Shown piece by piece: positions 1 to 11,159 of a stretch of 64,000 bases of DNA. The notes under the pieces are model-generated. The model was not told the origin of the DNA and searched no databases. It saw only the letters and a program-made list of their open reading frames with translations. Position 1 is the first letter of the stretch; each line of letters opens with the position of its first letter. Source of the DNA: Branchipolynoe longqiensis (taxonomy: Eukaryota > Annelida > Polychaeta > Phyllodocida > Polynoidae); NCBI GenBank assembly GCA_030323885.1, contig CM059192.1, forward strand, positions 66,108,977 through 66,172,976, written 5' to 3'. A program made the position numbers and the translations under genes.

Positions 1-542
1 GTGCAGACAAGTACATTATAATTGTTGTCACCGGTATTATATTCCAGTGCGCGGGTGACAGTATTCGCGGCACTGGTAGGGGTTGGGGGTGGTGGTGTCA
101 CCTGTCCCAAAAGTGAAAAGGGGGTTACCCATAAAGTAACGCACAGCATAAGGGTGACCAATATAGGGAATCTTCCCTTCTGCGCCTTTATACTCACATA
201 ATTCTTATACATCACATATATATTTAATATCCTTATCCTTATAATCCTAAACATTATCCTTAATATCCTTATTATTATCATTATCCTCATCATCATCATC
301 GTCAGCATCATCATCATCAGCACATCAGCATCATCAAAAGACATTAGCTCACAGATCTATAATGATATGTAATAGCACGACTGAGTGTGGTGATTTCACA
401 TGGGACGACGCCAAGTGGCTCAAGTTTGCCTTGGGCCCGGTGCTGCTGTGGACACACCTGCTGAAGTGGCTGAATCGTACACCTTCCCCATCTCTCAGTC
501 TCCCACTCTCCATACATATCGATATTTCCGAATAGAATTGTC
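1..542. other. No gene seen; imperfect AT-rich and CAT repeats
   Basis: No coding frame with recognisable content on either strand. Positions 222-345 hold a decaying simple repeat (CCTTATCCTTATAATCC words passing into CATCATCATC). The remainder is unrecognised. Confidence 0.5.
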
Positions 543-838
543 TCTTTGTTGATGCTTTACATCCTGGTCAGGCAACATCTACGGTTATAACAGGATGGGA
601 ACTAAGTTGTCACAGTGTGCACTCATGGCGACTTTATAGTGCTGCACCCATGGGGAGACGAGGCCACCGGCACCATGACTCGATGTCCCGTTCAGTCAGA
701 TTATCCTGCTAGTGAGCTAACCAGTCCTTACCCTATCGTAGTAAGCCCATTGCCTGGCTAGGTAGTGACAAGTATCAAAGTTGTAAGTCATTTGTTTGAA
801 TCGACTGTGCTTCAACCTTCCAACCCAGAAGCCTGTGT
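543..838 (-). mobile_element. tRNA-derived SINE-1 copy, minus strand
   Basis: Read on the minus strand it shows the SINE-1 body: a match to GTCAGGATAATGTGACTGAG (with changes), then a CAGTGGGGCAGCAC-like stretch, an ATAAAGTCGCCATGAG block, the CACTGTCACAA block and the tail GATGTTGC..GGATGTAAA. The tRNA-like head is degraded or replaced by the neighbouring inverted-repeat element that starts at 841. Diverged, so probably old. Confidence 0.8.
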
Positions 839-840
839 GC

Positions 841-1210
841 CAAAGACCCTATAATACTAAGATGGCTCACTCAGCCAGAACTGTGTAATCAAAATGATCA
901 AACCCGCCACTTGGTGTGCTGCCTATTCTGTTGGTTAAACAGGTGCTATATTATATGTATAAATGTATGTATGAATGTGAAAGATGTGTGATGATGGTGA
1001 TGATGATGATGATGTGTATTTGTTCATAACAATTTCATATTGATGTATATTCATACTTACCTATCTCATGTATAATATAATTGATGTGTTTACATGTGAA
1101 ACACCAACCAGCAGCCGGGCTGATCAAACCCACCACAAGGTGGCTCTGCAAAATTTACATTACCATGGGAGAGATAGGGAGTGAGCCGTCTTAGTAGTAT
1201 AGGGTCTTTG
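841..1210. mobile_element. Small TIR (MITE-like) element with 32-bp inverted ends
   Basis: Positions 841-872 and 1179-1210 are inverted copies with 2 mismatches in 32 bases; the left end begins CAAAGACCCTATAATACTAA. A second, weaker inverted match lies just inside (AATGATCAAACCCGCC against the reverse of GATCAAACCCACCACAAGG). No transposase is encoded, so it is non-autonomous. Superfamily and target-site duplication are not evident; it abuts the 5' end of the SINE at 543-838. Confidence 0.7.
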
Positions 1211-1268
1211 TGCATTCCACCCAATTCGGCCACCACTTCCAGTGGAATAGAATCCAAACGAAACAGAA

Positions 1269-1590
1269 TAATTTCTTCATAAATCACGGTGTGAAAGAAA
1301 TCCCCCTGTTAACAAAAAAAAGCCTATTCAAATTTTAGAAACACAAAAAGAAATAATTTAACACACGCCCTAAGCAAATTCTTCATGAATCACGGTGTGA
1401 AAACAAAATCCCTTTTAACAAAAAATTCCAATAACATGTAAGAAACACATTTAAAAAAAGGCATTTAACAGAAGCCCTAATCAATTTCTTGAATCATGGT
1501 GCGAACAAAATCCATTTTAACAAAAGAATCCAATACAAAATTAAGTAACACATAACAAGAAAAATGTATTTAAAACAAGCCCTAACAAAA
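1269..1590. repeat. Tandem repeat, about 3 units of ~107 bp
   Basis: Three A-rich units start near 1269, 1377 and 1484. Each opens with AATTTCTT..GAATCACGGTG, continues through AAATCCCTTTTAACAAAA and GAAACACAT, and closes with GCCCTAA. Units differ by substitutions and small indels. No coding potential. Confidence 0.75.
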
Positions 1591-1859
1591 ATAGTAAAAC
1601 TTTAGCGCTGAAATGATTGGGTTCGCTGGTTCGTGTTGGGTCTGCCGGCTATGAAACACAACATGACCAATCAACCGGCAACCAGCACGACTCTATATGC
1701 CCAGGCTCTCGTGTCACTATCGCAGCCGGCGAGACAATACGGGTAAGTGCCACAGTTGTCTGCGCGCGCAGATCCGTCAGCATAGTATTTGTATAATCAA
1801 ATAACATATTTTCAATCATGCCCAGAGAGTGACGGTTAAAACGCCGCTGGTTCCTCGCA

Positions 1860-2126
1860 GGGGAGGGAGGGGAGGGGGGGGGAAGGGAGGGGAGGGACGG
1901 GAGGGACGGGAGGGAGGGGGAGGGAGGGAGGGGGAGGGAGGGGAGGGAGGGGAGGGAGGGGAGGGAGGGGAGGGAGTGGAAGGAGGGGAGGAAGGGGGGA
2001 GAGAGGGGAGGGAGGGGCAGGAGGGGATGGGAGGGGAGGGGGGGGGAGGGGAGGGGAGGGAGAGGGAGGGGAGGGAGGGGAGGGAGGGGAGGGGAGGGGG
2101 AGGGAGGGGAGGGAGGGGAGGCGGGG
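1860..2126. repeat. Purine-rich GGGAGG array
   Basis: About 270 bases of almost pure G/A on the plus strand (GGGAGG and GGGAGGGGAGG words). Long Gly/Arg or Pro/Ser reading frames across it are composition artefacts. The sequence could form triplex or G-quadruplex structure. Confidence 0.95.
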
Positions 2127-2153
2127 GTCGTGTCAATATTAGTTTGGCATTGA

Positions 2154-2423
2154 CCGGTGTCGCGGTTTCAGCCCTCCGTCGGTTTCAGCATCGCTTCTGC
2201 GCATGCGTAAAAATCGAACAGCATCGTCACTAACCTTATAAATTTAAGATAATGTTTTTGGAAAAGATGTTTTCTATATGTGTGCCAAGCGATTTGTTTC
2301 TAGGTGGTGTGGTTTTAGAGATATTTCACTTTTTCTGTATGAAGATTGCTGACGGCCATTGACAATGCATTTGAGTGTAGCGTAGGGCTGAAACCGACGG
2401 AGGGCTAAAACTCCCAACACCGG
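2154..2423. mobile_element. Short TIR element carrying one copy of the ~187-bp module
   Basis: Inverted ends: 2154-2189 against 2387-2423, starting CCGGTGT and sharing CAGCCCTCCGTCGGTTTCAG. The flanks CATTGA (2148-2153) and CATCGA (2424-2429) look like a 6-bp target-site duplication with one mismatch. Inside lies one unit of the ~187-bp module, recognisable by GTTTTCTATATGTGTGCCAA, TTTAGAGATATTTCAC and GAAGATTGCT. Units of the same module also occur near 34.7, 40.2 and 60.7 kb. Non-autonomous. Confidence 0.75.
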
Positions 2424-2429
2424 CATCGA

Positions 2430-3521
2430 TCTTTAAATGCCCACCACACTCCGATGTTTATGTATATATATGATATATATCATTATATGTATGTGTGTAT
2501 CCATCCATACGATATAGATGCGTATATATGCATATATACATATATATGCATATGTGTGTATATATGATGTATAACATATTATGCGAATATAAAGATACGT
2601 AAGGGAATATTAGTTATTATTATTGTTATCCTCTGTAAAATATTGTTACTGGTGGGGCCATCTCGCCCACCTCACCTCCACCGGATGTTGACCAGTGTCA
2701 GTCACACTGGATGGTTTTTCTATATAGTTGGTATATGGATATATATGGGTATAAATCTTCGGCATGAGGTCGATTATTATTTATTACTGTACACGCTTAT
2801 ATTCTGGTTTATTAGCCAATACGAGACCAGCCAGGAGGTTGGCCCATAAGCTGTGGTCTATTGGGCTATGGTGGCATCACCACTGCCGGTTCTTGGTACT
2901 TGTGTGCCCACGACGACCAATTCACTTTGTGTGAACAAGTTTTTTATATTTAATAATGATACGGCTATATTTCCGTTGTCACGAGAAAATAAACTCTCAA
3001 TCCACAATAGTCCTCTTTGTTCTTTTCCTTCACTTCAGGGAGAATTCCGATTTATAGATATATATATATATATGTCTGGGTGTATGCATGTGCATAAATG
3101 CATATATGTATATAAATGCGTATAAATGCATATATATATATATAAAATGCTACCACGCGAGTGGGGAAGCCCACCAAGGAAGGGGGGGGGGGAGCGAGGC
3201 AGACCCACCCCCCACCTACCCCAGGGGGGGGGGCACTACAGAGCTTATTACACGCGATAAAGGGTTTATCACAATCCGTACATGTATTCATATATGGGTA
3301 TGCATGTATATATTTATATATGTAAGTATATATCTAATATGTATATATATATGTGTATATATGTGTATATATGTATATATGTATATATGTATGTTGTTTC
3401 TGTGCATCCCACATCAATCAACCAGACCTTCTGGGCAGTACTGCTTATACTGTGCACTGTGCAGATCACCTGAACCTGGCGTAATCCAATGCTTTTGATT
3501 TGTTTTGTCATATTAATATAT
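2430..3521. other. No gene; AT-rich with TA/TG microsatellite stretches
   Basis: Alternating TATATA/TATATG runs occur near 2459-2590, 3055-3150 and 3290-3395, with a G-rich run near 3180-3235. Short frames here translate to Tyr/Ile/Met repeats and are not credible genes. The stretch 2640-3050 is unrecognised. Confidence 0.6.
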
Positions 3522-3642
3522 ATGCTCTACTCGCTACCCCTTTCCCATGCAGCCACACCGCATGGTGGTGGTGGGCAGATCACAGTAGCCAGGGTGACAC
3601 AGGAATGCTCGATGTTCATTGGTGGAACTATAAATGCTTGAT

Positions 3643-3648
<6 letters not shown>
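3522..3648 (+). repeat. Direct repeat, copy 1 (partner at 4013-4190)
   Basis: Shares GCTCTACTC.CTACCCCTTT at its start and TCGATGTTCATTGGTGGAAC plus ATAAATGCTTGATTCTCAT at its end with the copy at 4013-4190. This copy lacks about 50 bases near its start. It runs directly into an (AT)n tract at 3646-3680. Confidence 0.85.

Positions 3649-3680
<32 letters not shown>
3646..3680. repeat. (AT)n microsatellite
   Basis: Uninterrupted alternating A/T at the 3' end of the direct repeat. Confidence 0.95.
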
Positions 3681-3682
<2 letters not shown>

Positions 3683-4012
3683 CGTCAAGCATTAAAATAT
3701 ACTTTGGAGTGACTTTTCTTATATGACCTACAACAAGTCTTTCCGGTTGCAGGTAAGAACAAAAGTAGGATGTCTTGAAGTGGATCTTTTATTTATTTAT
3801 TTATTTTGTTGTTTCCATGAATCCCTTGACACATTGTAAAATATTCCGGTGGGGGAATGCAAATGGTCTATAATGGTAAATGGTATATAGTGCCAGGTGC
3901 ATGAATGTATTTATGTAGTTGCTGGTGATCCTTTACTTATGGTTAATAGTCATTGTGTATTAGGTAGATAGTGTGAAAGAGGCACTAGATATAGTGTGTA
4001 AGGGGCACTTAG
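3683..4012. other. No gene seen
   Basis: Unrecognised AT-rich spacer between the two direct repeats; contains a short ATTT run near 3790-3805. Confidence 0.5.
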
Positions 4013-4190
4013 AGCTCTACTCACTACCCCTTTCCCCCTCTCTTAGTCATGGATCACCACACACTCAGATCAGGCAGGTGGTGGCCAAGCAGACACACTG
4101 CATGGTGGTGGTGGGAAGATCACAGTAGCCATGGTGACACAGGAATACTCGATGTTCATTGGTGGAACTATAAATGCTTGATTCTCATTG
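4013..4190 (+). repeat. Direct repeat, copy 2 (partner at 3522-3648)
   Basis: Longer copy of the 3522-3648 unit, including CATGGATCACCACACACTCA, which is missing in copy 1. The GGTGGTGGTGGGAAGATCAC block and the ATAAATGCTTGATTCTCAT end are nearly identical to copy 1. Confidence 0.85.
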
Positions 4191-4968
4191 GAGAACACTG
4201 TCAAGTGGTATGCCATACCAGATCCATGTACCACTATATAATAATAAACCTGAGGGCATAGTCTTTCTCTCTACTTTCATTCTTTATACTCTTCCTTTCT
4301 CTTCTTGCCTGTATTGATTTCATTAGAGCCTGTCTAGACAAACCACGGATTCCAGCTGAGGACTTTACAACATGATGTAATTTGGCATATTATTCTTAAA
4401 AATTAAATAATTTCATCACAACAATTTCCGCTCAGCAGCAATTTCCATGGTCGATGGCACAACCAAAGAGACTTTTTTTTCTCATGTCTAAATGATTAAC
4501 TTCGGATAGATTTCATGCGAAAATTCGCTAAATAAATTGAGCGCTCTCTAGAAAATGATGAACGTCATAGGTTTGTAGAACTTCTAGCCATGACAGCTAA
4601 TTTTTTTTTTTCTTTCTAAGCAAAAACATTAATCTCAGGACCAAAGCTGGATATGTAGGATCAAAACTGGGTCAAGTATTTTGGTTTCTAAAATTGTATG
4701 TTTCTCTAAATGAATGCAACTATAATGTAATGGGCACGATTTTATACATGACACGTGACATATAATTCATCTGGGGAAAAAGATGAAAAGGTGAAAACGT
4801 TTGCGGGCTATTAGGACCATTCTTTAGAATAGGTCTGAATTCTCATACCATTATACTAAAAAAAAATTACACAAAATCAAATTGCTTCTCTTAGTGATCA
4901 GCACATTATTCTGAGGGGAAATATGGGTTTGTAGGAGATAAATGTAGACTTTGAAAGCAAACATTATG
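4191..4968. other. No gene seen
   Basis: AT-rich sequence with many stops in all frames and no recognised repeat. Confidence 0.5.
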
Positions 4969-5293
4969 CAGTACAACCCCGTTAAACCAAGCTCGGTTAA
5001 ACCAAATGATTGGTTAATCCAAACTTTTTTCGGCGGCCCGCAAAATACTACCATTTATCATTTTAAAAAGTTAGTTAACCCAAAGTCGGTTAATCCAAGG
5101 TATCGGTTAATCCAAACAAAATTGTCGGCCCCCAGGCCACTTCAGGTACAGTTAAAGAAAACTTTCATGTGGTTTTAAGGTCATCTCAGACTTTCTTATA
5201 TGATAAATGGTAGTATTTTGCCAGGTCGCCGAAAAAAGTTTGGATTAACCGATCGTTTGATTTAACCGAGGTTGGTTTAATGGGGTTAAACTG
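4969..5293. mobile_element. MITE with ~93-bp terminal inverted repeats
   Basis: The left arm 4969-5060 begins CAGTACAACCCCGTTAAACC. The right arm 5200-5293 is its inverted copy, ending GGGGTTAAACTG. Both arms contain GGTTAATCCAAACTTTTTTC and AAATACTACCATTTATCAT. Ends beginning CAGT resemble pogo/Tc1-mariner-type MITEs, but no clean TA duplication is visible, so that assignment is tentative. No transposase. Confidence 0.8.
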
Positions 5294-5375
5294 TATATAC
5301 ATAAAAGACAATAATCATAGTGTCCACATACATTGTAAATTCATAATGCGCCCCGTTTTTGCCAAAGCCAAGTCA

Positions 5376-5462
5376 AAGTCAAAGCTTGGTTAAGCCAATC
5401 ATCGGTTAATCCAAACAAATTTCTAGGGTCCCTTCAAGTTTGGTTTAACGCGGTTACATTGT
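5376..5462 (-). mobile_element. End fragment of the same MITE family
   Basis: Read on the minus strand it starts CAATGTAACCGCGTTAAACC and includes GTTTGGATTAACCGATGATT, matching the arms of the 4969-5293 element with about 20% divergence. Only one end is present. Confidence 0.7.
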
Positions 5463-6138
5463 AGTTACATGTTATGGTAAACATGGATCATTCTCGGCAC
5501 TGCAGGGATTCGGTCGGCTTGCCATACAATTACCACACAGATATTACTGGCGCCACCTATCGCTTCAATACATTATCACTCGCCATATGTTTCAAACCCA
5601 TGACTACACTGCTAGCAACAACCAGCATCAAACTCCTCCTCCAGCACCTGACATCACAGCCTGCCTCCGGGTCCAAAGGTCACTCGCCACCTGGACATGA
5701 ACCTGCTAGGTCAGGCTGATCTACAGTTTTTTTCCGCCACTGACCCTTCAACTACAAAAAAGGGAAACCAGCCATAGGGTTGAGTGCCCAATTACATACA
5801 ATTCGAACATTCATTGCTGTCATTACTCTGTCGTGTCCTGATTACGAATAAAAGCGCTACAACACCACTCCTTGTCTCGTCGTGAATTGTGCATCGTAAG
5901 CAGATCGCATCGGGGGATGTTGCACCAAGACGGGTTATTTAGAAAAGAGGCTGTGACATTTCCGCAACCTGTGTGGCAATGACGGCGCACTTCAACCGGA
6001 TGCTGCCAGTCTCCACCAAGGGATACCCGGTGTTTTGATCCACCCTCCACTCCCCCCCAGCACTTAGTGTCTGGTGGCGAGTGCTGCTTTAATGTGCCTC
6101 TTCTTGTTTAGGATCATGATGACTGATTTACTATCCTG

Positions 6139-6141
<3 letters not shown>
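5463..6141. other. No gene recognised
   Basis: Short open frames on both strands have no recognisable motifs or repeats. No splice-linked coding pattern could be supported. Confidence 0.5.

Positions 6142-6188
<47 letters not shown>
6142..6188. repeat. (AT)n microsatellite
   Basis: Uninterrupted AT dinucleotide run. Confidence 0.95.
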
Positions 6189-6190
<2 letters not shown>

Positions 6191-6256
6191 TCCCCACCAT
6201 AATCCTGGTATGTGTATCTCTGGATATTTACATATTTACTATTCTAGTATATTACA

Positions 6257-6818
6257 GACACAATGGTCCCTCTCGATGGTCCCTCAATGGTCCCCCATGT
6301 GGTTCCTCAATGGTCCCTCAAGATGGTCCATCAATGGCCCCTCATGCTCGTACCTCAATGGTCCCTCATGATGGTCCATCAATGGTCCCTCAAGATGGTC
6401 CCTCAATCATCCCTCATGATGGTCCCTCAATCGACCTTCATGATGGTCCCTCAATCGTCCCTCAATGGTCACTCAATGGTCACTCAATGGTCCCTCATGA
6501 TGGTCCCTCAATGGTCCCTCATGATGGTCCCTCAATGGTCCCTCATAATGGTCCCTCAATGGCCGCTCATAATGGTCCCTCAATGATCCCTCATGATGGT
6601 CCCTCAATGGTCCCTCATGATGGTCCCTCAATGGTCCCTCATAATGGTGCCTCAATGGTCCCTCATGATGGTCCCTCCATGGTCCCTCATGATGGTCCCT
6701 CCATGGTCCCTCATGGTGGTCCCTCAATGGTCCCACAAGATGGTCCATCAATGGTCCCTCATGATTGTCCATCAATGGTCCCTCATGATGGTCCCTCAAT
6801 GGTCCCTCGTGATGCACA
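6257..6818. repeat. 24-bp minisatellite (two 12-bp half units)
   Basis: About 23 units of CCTCATGATGGT followed by CCCTCAATGGTC, with scattered substitutions. Because the unit length is a multiple of 3, several frames stay open (MVPHDGPS repeats in one plus frame, HHEGPLRD on the minus strand). No signal peptide or non-repetitive coding flank supports a gene. Confidence 0.9.
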
Positions 6819-6847
6819 CATGGAATGATTACAAAAGCCTGCACTAC

Positions 6848-7024
6848 GGGACACAGTGGCTGAATTGGTAAAAGTGCAGGCTTCCCCCACGGAAGGTTGG
6901 GAGTTCGAATGACAGCCGAGTCAATGACTTACCACATTTATACTTGTTTCTATTTAGCCTTGAGGTAAGAATTACTAGGATACGACAAGGATTGGTTAGC
7001 TCAGTGCCAGGATAATGTGACACT
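6848..7024 (+). mobile_element. SINE-1 copy, 3' truncated
   Basis: Has the tRNA-like head (GTGGCTGAATTGGTAAAAGT, then GGGAGTTCGAATGACAGCCG) and the body up to GTGCCAGGATAATGTGAC. It is then cut off by CAC-type simple sequence. Confidence 0.8.
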
Positions 7025-7084
7025 ACTCACTACTCTAACACAAAACAAGTGACGCTCCACACAACCTGCCTCACTCACGATACA

Positions 7085-8226
7085 ACCCTCGCAACCACCA
7101 CCACACAAGGCAACCTATCCCACCCCGAACAACACAACCCAACCAACCCACTCACAACACCACCAGCACACCACCACCACAACCACCACCAAAACCATCA
7201 CCACCACCATAGAAGGCAACCTATCCCACCCCCCAACCAAACAACCCAGCCAACCCACTCACAACACCACCAGCATACCACCACCACAGCCAGCAGACCA
7301 CCACCAGACAATATGCCCCGACCACCACACAATCGTCCCCATCACCACCGCCCCACAACCACACCACCCACCACCACACAACCACACCACCCACCACACC
7401 ACACAAGAACACCCAACCTGCCCACTCACCACACCACGCCCATACACCACCACCACACCACCACCGCCACCACACCACCCAACCACACTACCCACCACAC
7501 CACATAAGAACACCCAACCTGCCCACTCACCACACCACCCCCATCCACCGACCACCACCACACGACCGTCTCTACCCCCACTGCCACCACACCACCACCC
7601 CCACCACCACCAACCAACCATGGCACCTGCCCCACCCGACTCCGACCGCGACCATCTCACCCCCCCCCCCCCCCACCACCACCACCACCCCACCACAGCA
7701 CCACCAGCACCAGCACCAGCACCACACCACACCACACCACCACCACCACCACCACACCACAGCAGCAGCACCACCACCACCACAGCACCACCATCACACC
7801 CCAGCATCCCCACCACCACAGCACCAGCACCACCACACCACCACCACCACACCACCACCACCACACCACCAGTACCAGACCACATCACACCACCACCACC
7901 ACACCACACCACCACCACCACCACACCACCACCACCACCACCACACCACATCACCACCACCACCACCACACCACATCACCACCACCACCACACCACAGCA
8001 CCACCACCACCACACCACATCACCACCACCATCACCACCACCACACCACATAACCACCACCACCACCACACCACGTCACCAACACCACCACCACAACCAC
8101 AGCACATCACCAGCACCATCACCACCACTACACCACAGCATCACCATCACCACCACCACACCACAGCAACACCACCACCACCACCACACCACATCACCAC
8201 AACCACACCACCACACCACACCACCT
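7085..8226. repeat. CAC/ACC trinucleotide array, ~1.1 kb
   Basis: Nearly continuous CAC/CCA words with rare interruptions (CACAACC, CAGCACC). Long His/Thr/Pro frames on plus and Trp/Val/Gly frames on minus come from the repeat. Array length may be unreliable in an assembly. Confidence 0.95.
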
Positions 8227-8324
8227 CACCCAGCGTTGGGCTCGTGTCACACCGCTGCCCGCACCGTCAGCACGCCACATTCACGGTAATCATAATTGGC
8301 CCCCAGCGGCTATTCTCGCCGGGG

Positions 8325-8425
8325 GGTCTCCGCCGGGTCTCTGGCGGGTCTCCGGTAGGTCTCCGGTAGGTCTCCGGTGGGTCTCCGAGGGGAATCCGGC
8401 AGGTCTCTGGCGGATCCCGGCCGGA
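8325..8425. repeat. Short tandem repeat of GGTCTCCGGTA-like words
   Basis: About eight GGGTCTCCGG/AGGTCTCCGG words in a row, followed by C-rich sequence (8465-8760, including two C homopolymers near 8515 and 8690). Confidence 0.8.
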
Positions 8426-8759
8426 GACTGGCAGTGGTGGTTGCTGACTTTTGCCGGATGTCTGCTCCCCCCTTTCCGTCTCCCTACCACCCACCTGCCT
8501 GTCCTCCCCCTCCTCCCCCCCCCCCCACCCCCCGTTCTCCACCCCACGCGCCGATCACTGAGGACCAAGAGCCCGCATATATTACGCCCGGTCCTGGGGC
8601 TGCAGCGCTCTAATTGCGCCGCCTGTGTTAGAGTAGGGTCCGTGGGCGTTGGCAATTTACTATCCGCCTCTCTCTCCGCTCGTCCCCTCTCCCCCCCCCC
8701 CCCCACCACCCCCTCCCCCCACATCGCCACCAGCGGCCACTCTCCCACCCCCACCCATC

Positions 8760-10032
8760 CACACCCCCCCCACTCCACCCCACCCACCCACACATACACC
8801 CACCCCCCCCACTCTGCGCACCAGCCACACCCTCCACCCTCTCCGCACCCCACTCCGCTCCCACACCCACACACCATCACCACTCTCCCCCCATCCCCAC
8901 ACTCCCCACCACTCCGCCCCCCACCACCATCCATCCACCTCACTCACCCACCCACTCCACCCACTCCCCACCCACTCCGCTCCACCCACACACCCATCCA
9001 CACACTCCCCCCACCCACTCACCACACCCACCCACCCACACACATACACCCACTCCCCCACCCACTCTGCGCACCCAGCCACACACCCATCCACCCACTC
9101 TCCGCACCCACACTCCGCTCCCACACACCCACACACCCATCCACCCACTCTCCCCACTCATTCACCCACACACTCCCCCACCCACTCTCCGCACCCACCC
9201 ACACACCCATCCATCCATTCTCCTCACTCATTCACCCACCCACTCCCCCACCCACTCCCCCACCCACTCTCCGCACCCACCCATACATCCATCCACCCAC
9301 TCCCTCCACCCACTATTCGCACCCACCCAACCACACACCCATCTCCCCAATGCCCCCAGCCACTCTCCGCACCCACTCACATACCCATCCACACACTCCC
9401 GCCACCCACTCACCGCACCCACTCAAACACCCATCCACCCACTCCCTCCACCCACTCTGTGCACCCACCGACATATCCATCCACACACTCCCCCCACAAA
9501 CTCTCCGCACCCACCCACACACCCATCCACACACTCCCCCCACCCACTCACCACACCCACCCACCCACACACATACACCAACTCCCCCACCCACTCTCTA
9601 CATCCACCCACACACCCACACACCCAGACACCCACACACCCACACATCCATACACCCACACACCCACACACCCACACACCCACACACCCACACACCCACA
9701 CACCCACACACCCACACACCCACACACCCACACACCCACACACCCACACACCCACCCACACCCACACACACACCCATGCACCCAGGCGACCACACTCCCA
9801 CACACCCACACACCCACACTCCCACACACCCACACACCCAAACACCCACACGCCCACACACCCACACACCCACACACCCACCCACCCACCCACACCCACC
9901 ACACACCCACACCACACACCCACACACCCACACACCCACACACCCACACCCCCACACACCACACACCCACACACCCACACACCCACACACCCACACACCG
10001 ACACATCCACCCACACCCACACCCACCCACAC
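8760..10032. repeat. CCCACA-type array with two domains
   Basis: 8760-9600 is a heterogeneous array of CACCCACTC, CACCCATCCAC and TCCGCACCCA words that recur in longer higher-order blocks. 9600-10030 is a cleaner 10-mer array (CACACCCACA). It is not the animal telomere unit TTAGGG. Long frames here are artefacts. Confidence 0.95.
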
Positions 10033-10303
10033 ACGTATATGGTCTTAAGGTGAGGCTGGAGACACTTAATCTTCGCTCATCATTATCGTATTCTGTCTGT
10101 AGGGTGGGTAGGACGGCAAACATTGTCTTGTTGTTGAGTATCATTCTTCTCATGATCAAGTCGAAGTGAGCAACATGGCTGCGCCGTGTTTATATAGTGA
10201 TACAAGTATATGCCGCTAGATGGTGTAAGAGAAGTTTGTTCAGAAATAGGTGACGACCTGGAGTCTCCATAATTACTTGGGCGGCTCAGGTAATGAATCA
10301 ATG
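10033..10303. other. No gene seen
   Basis: Unique-looking sequence between the CCCACA array and the fold-back element; no recognised motif. Confidence 0.5.
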
Positions 10304-10487
10304 CCGGTGTAGTAAGTTCAAAACACTACCACACAACAACACTATGGTAGTCTTTTCAACCTAGGTTAAAACACTCTGGTAGTCTTTTCAACTTAGTTAA
10401 AGGTAGGTTCAAAACACTACTGTGGCCATGCTCAAAACGCTATCCTTAAGTTCAAAACACTCCATTTAAGTTCAAACTAATACTCTC

Positions 10488-10620
10488 ATGGTGCTGTCAG
10501 CCTGGTCTCCCAGTGGGGCAGCACTAATAAGTCACCATGAGTGTACACTGTCACAAGTCAGTGCCCATCCTGAGATGACCATAGATGTTGCTAGGACATA
10601 AAACAACAACAAACAATCAA
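10488..10620 (+). mobile_element. SINE-1 3' half
   Basis: Contains CTCCCAGTGGGGCAGCAC, the CACCATGAGTGTACACTGTC block and the tail GATGTTGCTAGGACATAAAA followed by CAACAACAAAC. 5' truncated; it sits inside the fold-back element. Confidence 0.85.
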
Positions 10621-10627
10621 TCAAACG

Positions 10628-10745
10628 CAGCAGCATCATCAGCGTAGTCTAATACGTGGTGCAGTTGCCACAGCACCATCAGCGTATGCTAATACATGGC
10701 GCAGATGCCGCAGTGCTATCAGTGTATACTACTAGTACGTGCGTC
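10628..10745. repeat. ~40-bp tandem repeat, ~3 units
   Basis: Three units with the pattern CA.CATCAGCGTA.TCTAATAC followed by GTGGTGCAG..GCC. The last unit runs into a SINE-1 tail (GTCCTGATATGACCT, 10743-10800). Confidence 0.7.
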
Positions 10746-11159
10746 CTGATATGACCTAATTATGTTTCCAGGACGTAAACTTTCCAACAACCAAACCAAA
10801 TAGTATGCGCTTCAAACGCCATAGCATGGTTAGCATACCAATATGTGCCAGTAGGTTACATTTTGTGGCATTACGCTTATAGCCGCCACTGCCATGTTAT
10901 GATAGTATTTTGAACTTGGATAATGTTTTGGACGTATGTAGGAGTGTTTTGAACTTAACATTAGTGTTTTGAACTTAAGTTGAAAACACCTCTATAGTGT
11001 TTTAAACTGAGGCTGAAAATACTACCATAGTGTTTCCAATGGGGTAGTGTTTTGAACGTCCTACACCGGGACAACTGCTAGGCGCCGTCGGGTATATAAA
11101 TGTTAAGTTCAGTACACGAATAGCCGGTAGGTGTCAGCAAAGTGTGCGTCCTTAATTAT

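Larger units (their letters stand above)
10304..11069. mobile_element. Fold-back/TIR element built from AAGTTCAAAACACTA words
   Basis: The ends are CCGGTGTAG at 10304 and CTACACCGG ending at 11069. About a dozen copies of AAGTTCAAAACACTA-like words run in one direction at 10313-10475 and in the opposite direction at 10915-11055, so the two flanks can pair over a long distance. The centre contains a SINE-1 fragment (10488-10620), a ~40-bp tandem repeat (10628-10745) and another SINE-1 tail (10743-10800). No transposase. The CCGGTGT end resembles that of the 2154-2423 element. Confidence 0.7.

Noticed and set aside
1829..2233. Glycine/arginine-rich protein
   Set aside because: Composition artefact of the GGGAGG array.
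3522..4190. Pair of LTRs of a small element
   Set aside because: No TG..CA ends, primer-binding site or polypurine tract seen; kept only as a direct duplication.
9600..10030. Telomeric or interstitial telomere repeat
   Set aside because: The unit is CACACCCACA, not TTAGGG/CCCTAA or another known animal telomere unit.
7572..10048. Very long open frames rich in His/Thr/Pro (plus) or Trp/Val/Gly/Cys (minus)
   Set aside because: They are the translation of CAC and CCCACA arrays; all frames are open because the repeat lacks stop words, and no non-repetitive domain is attached.
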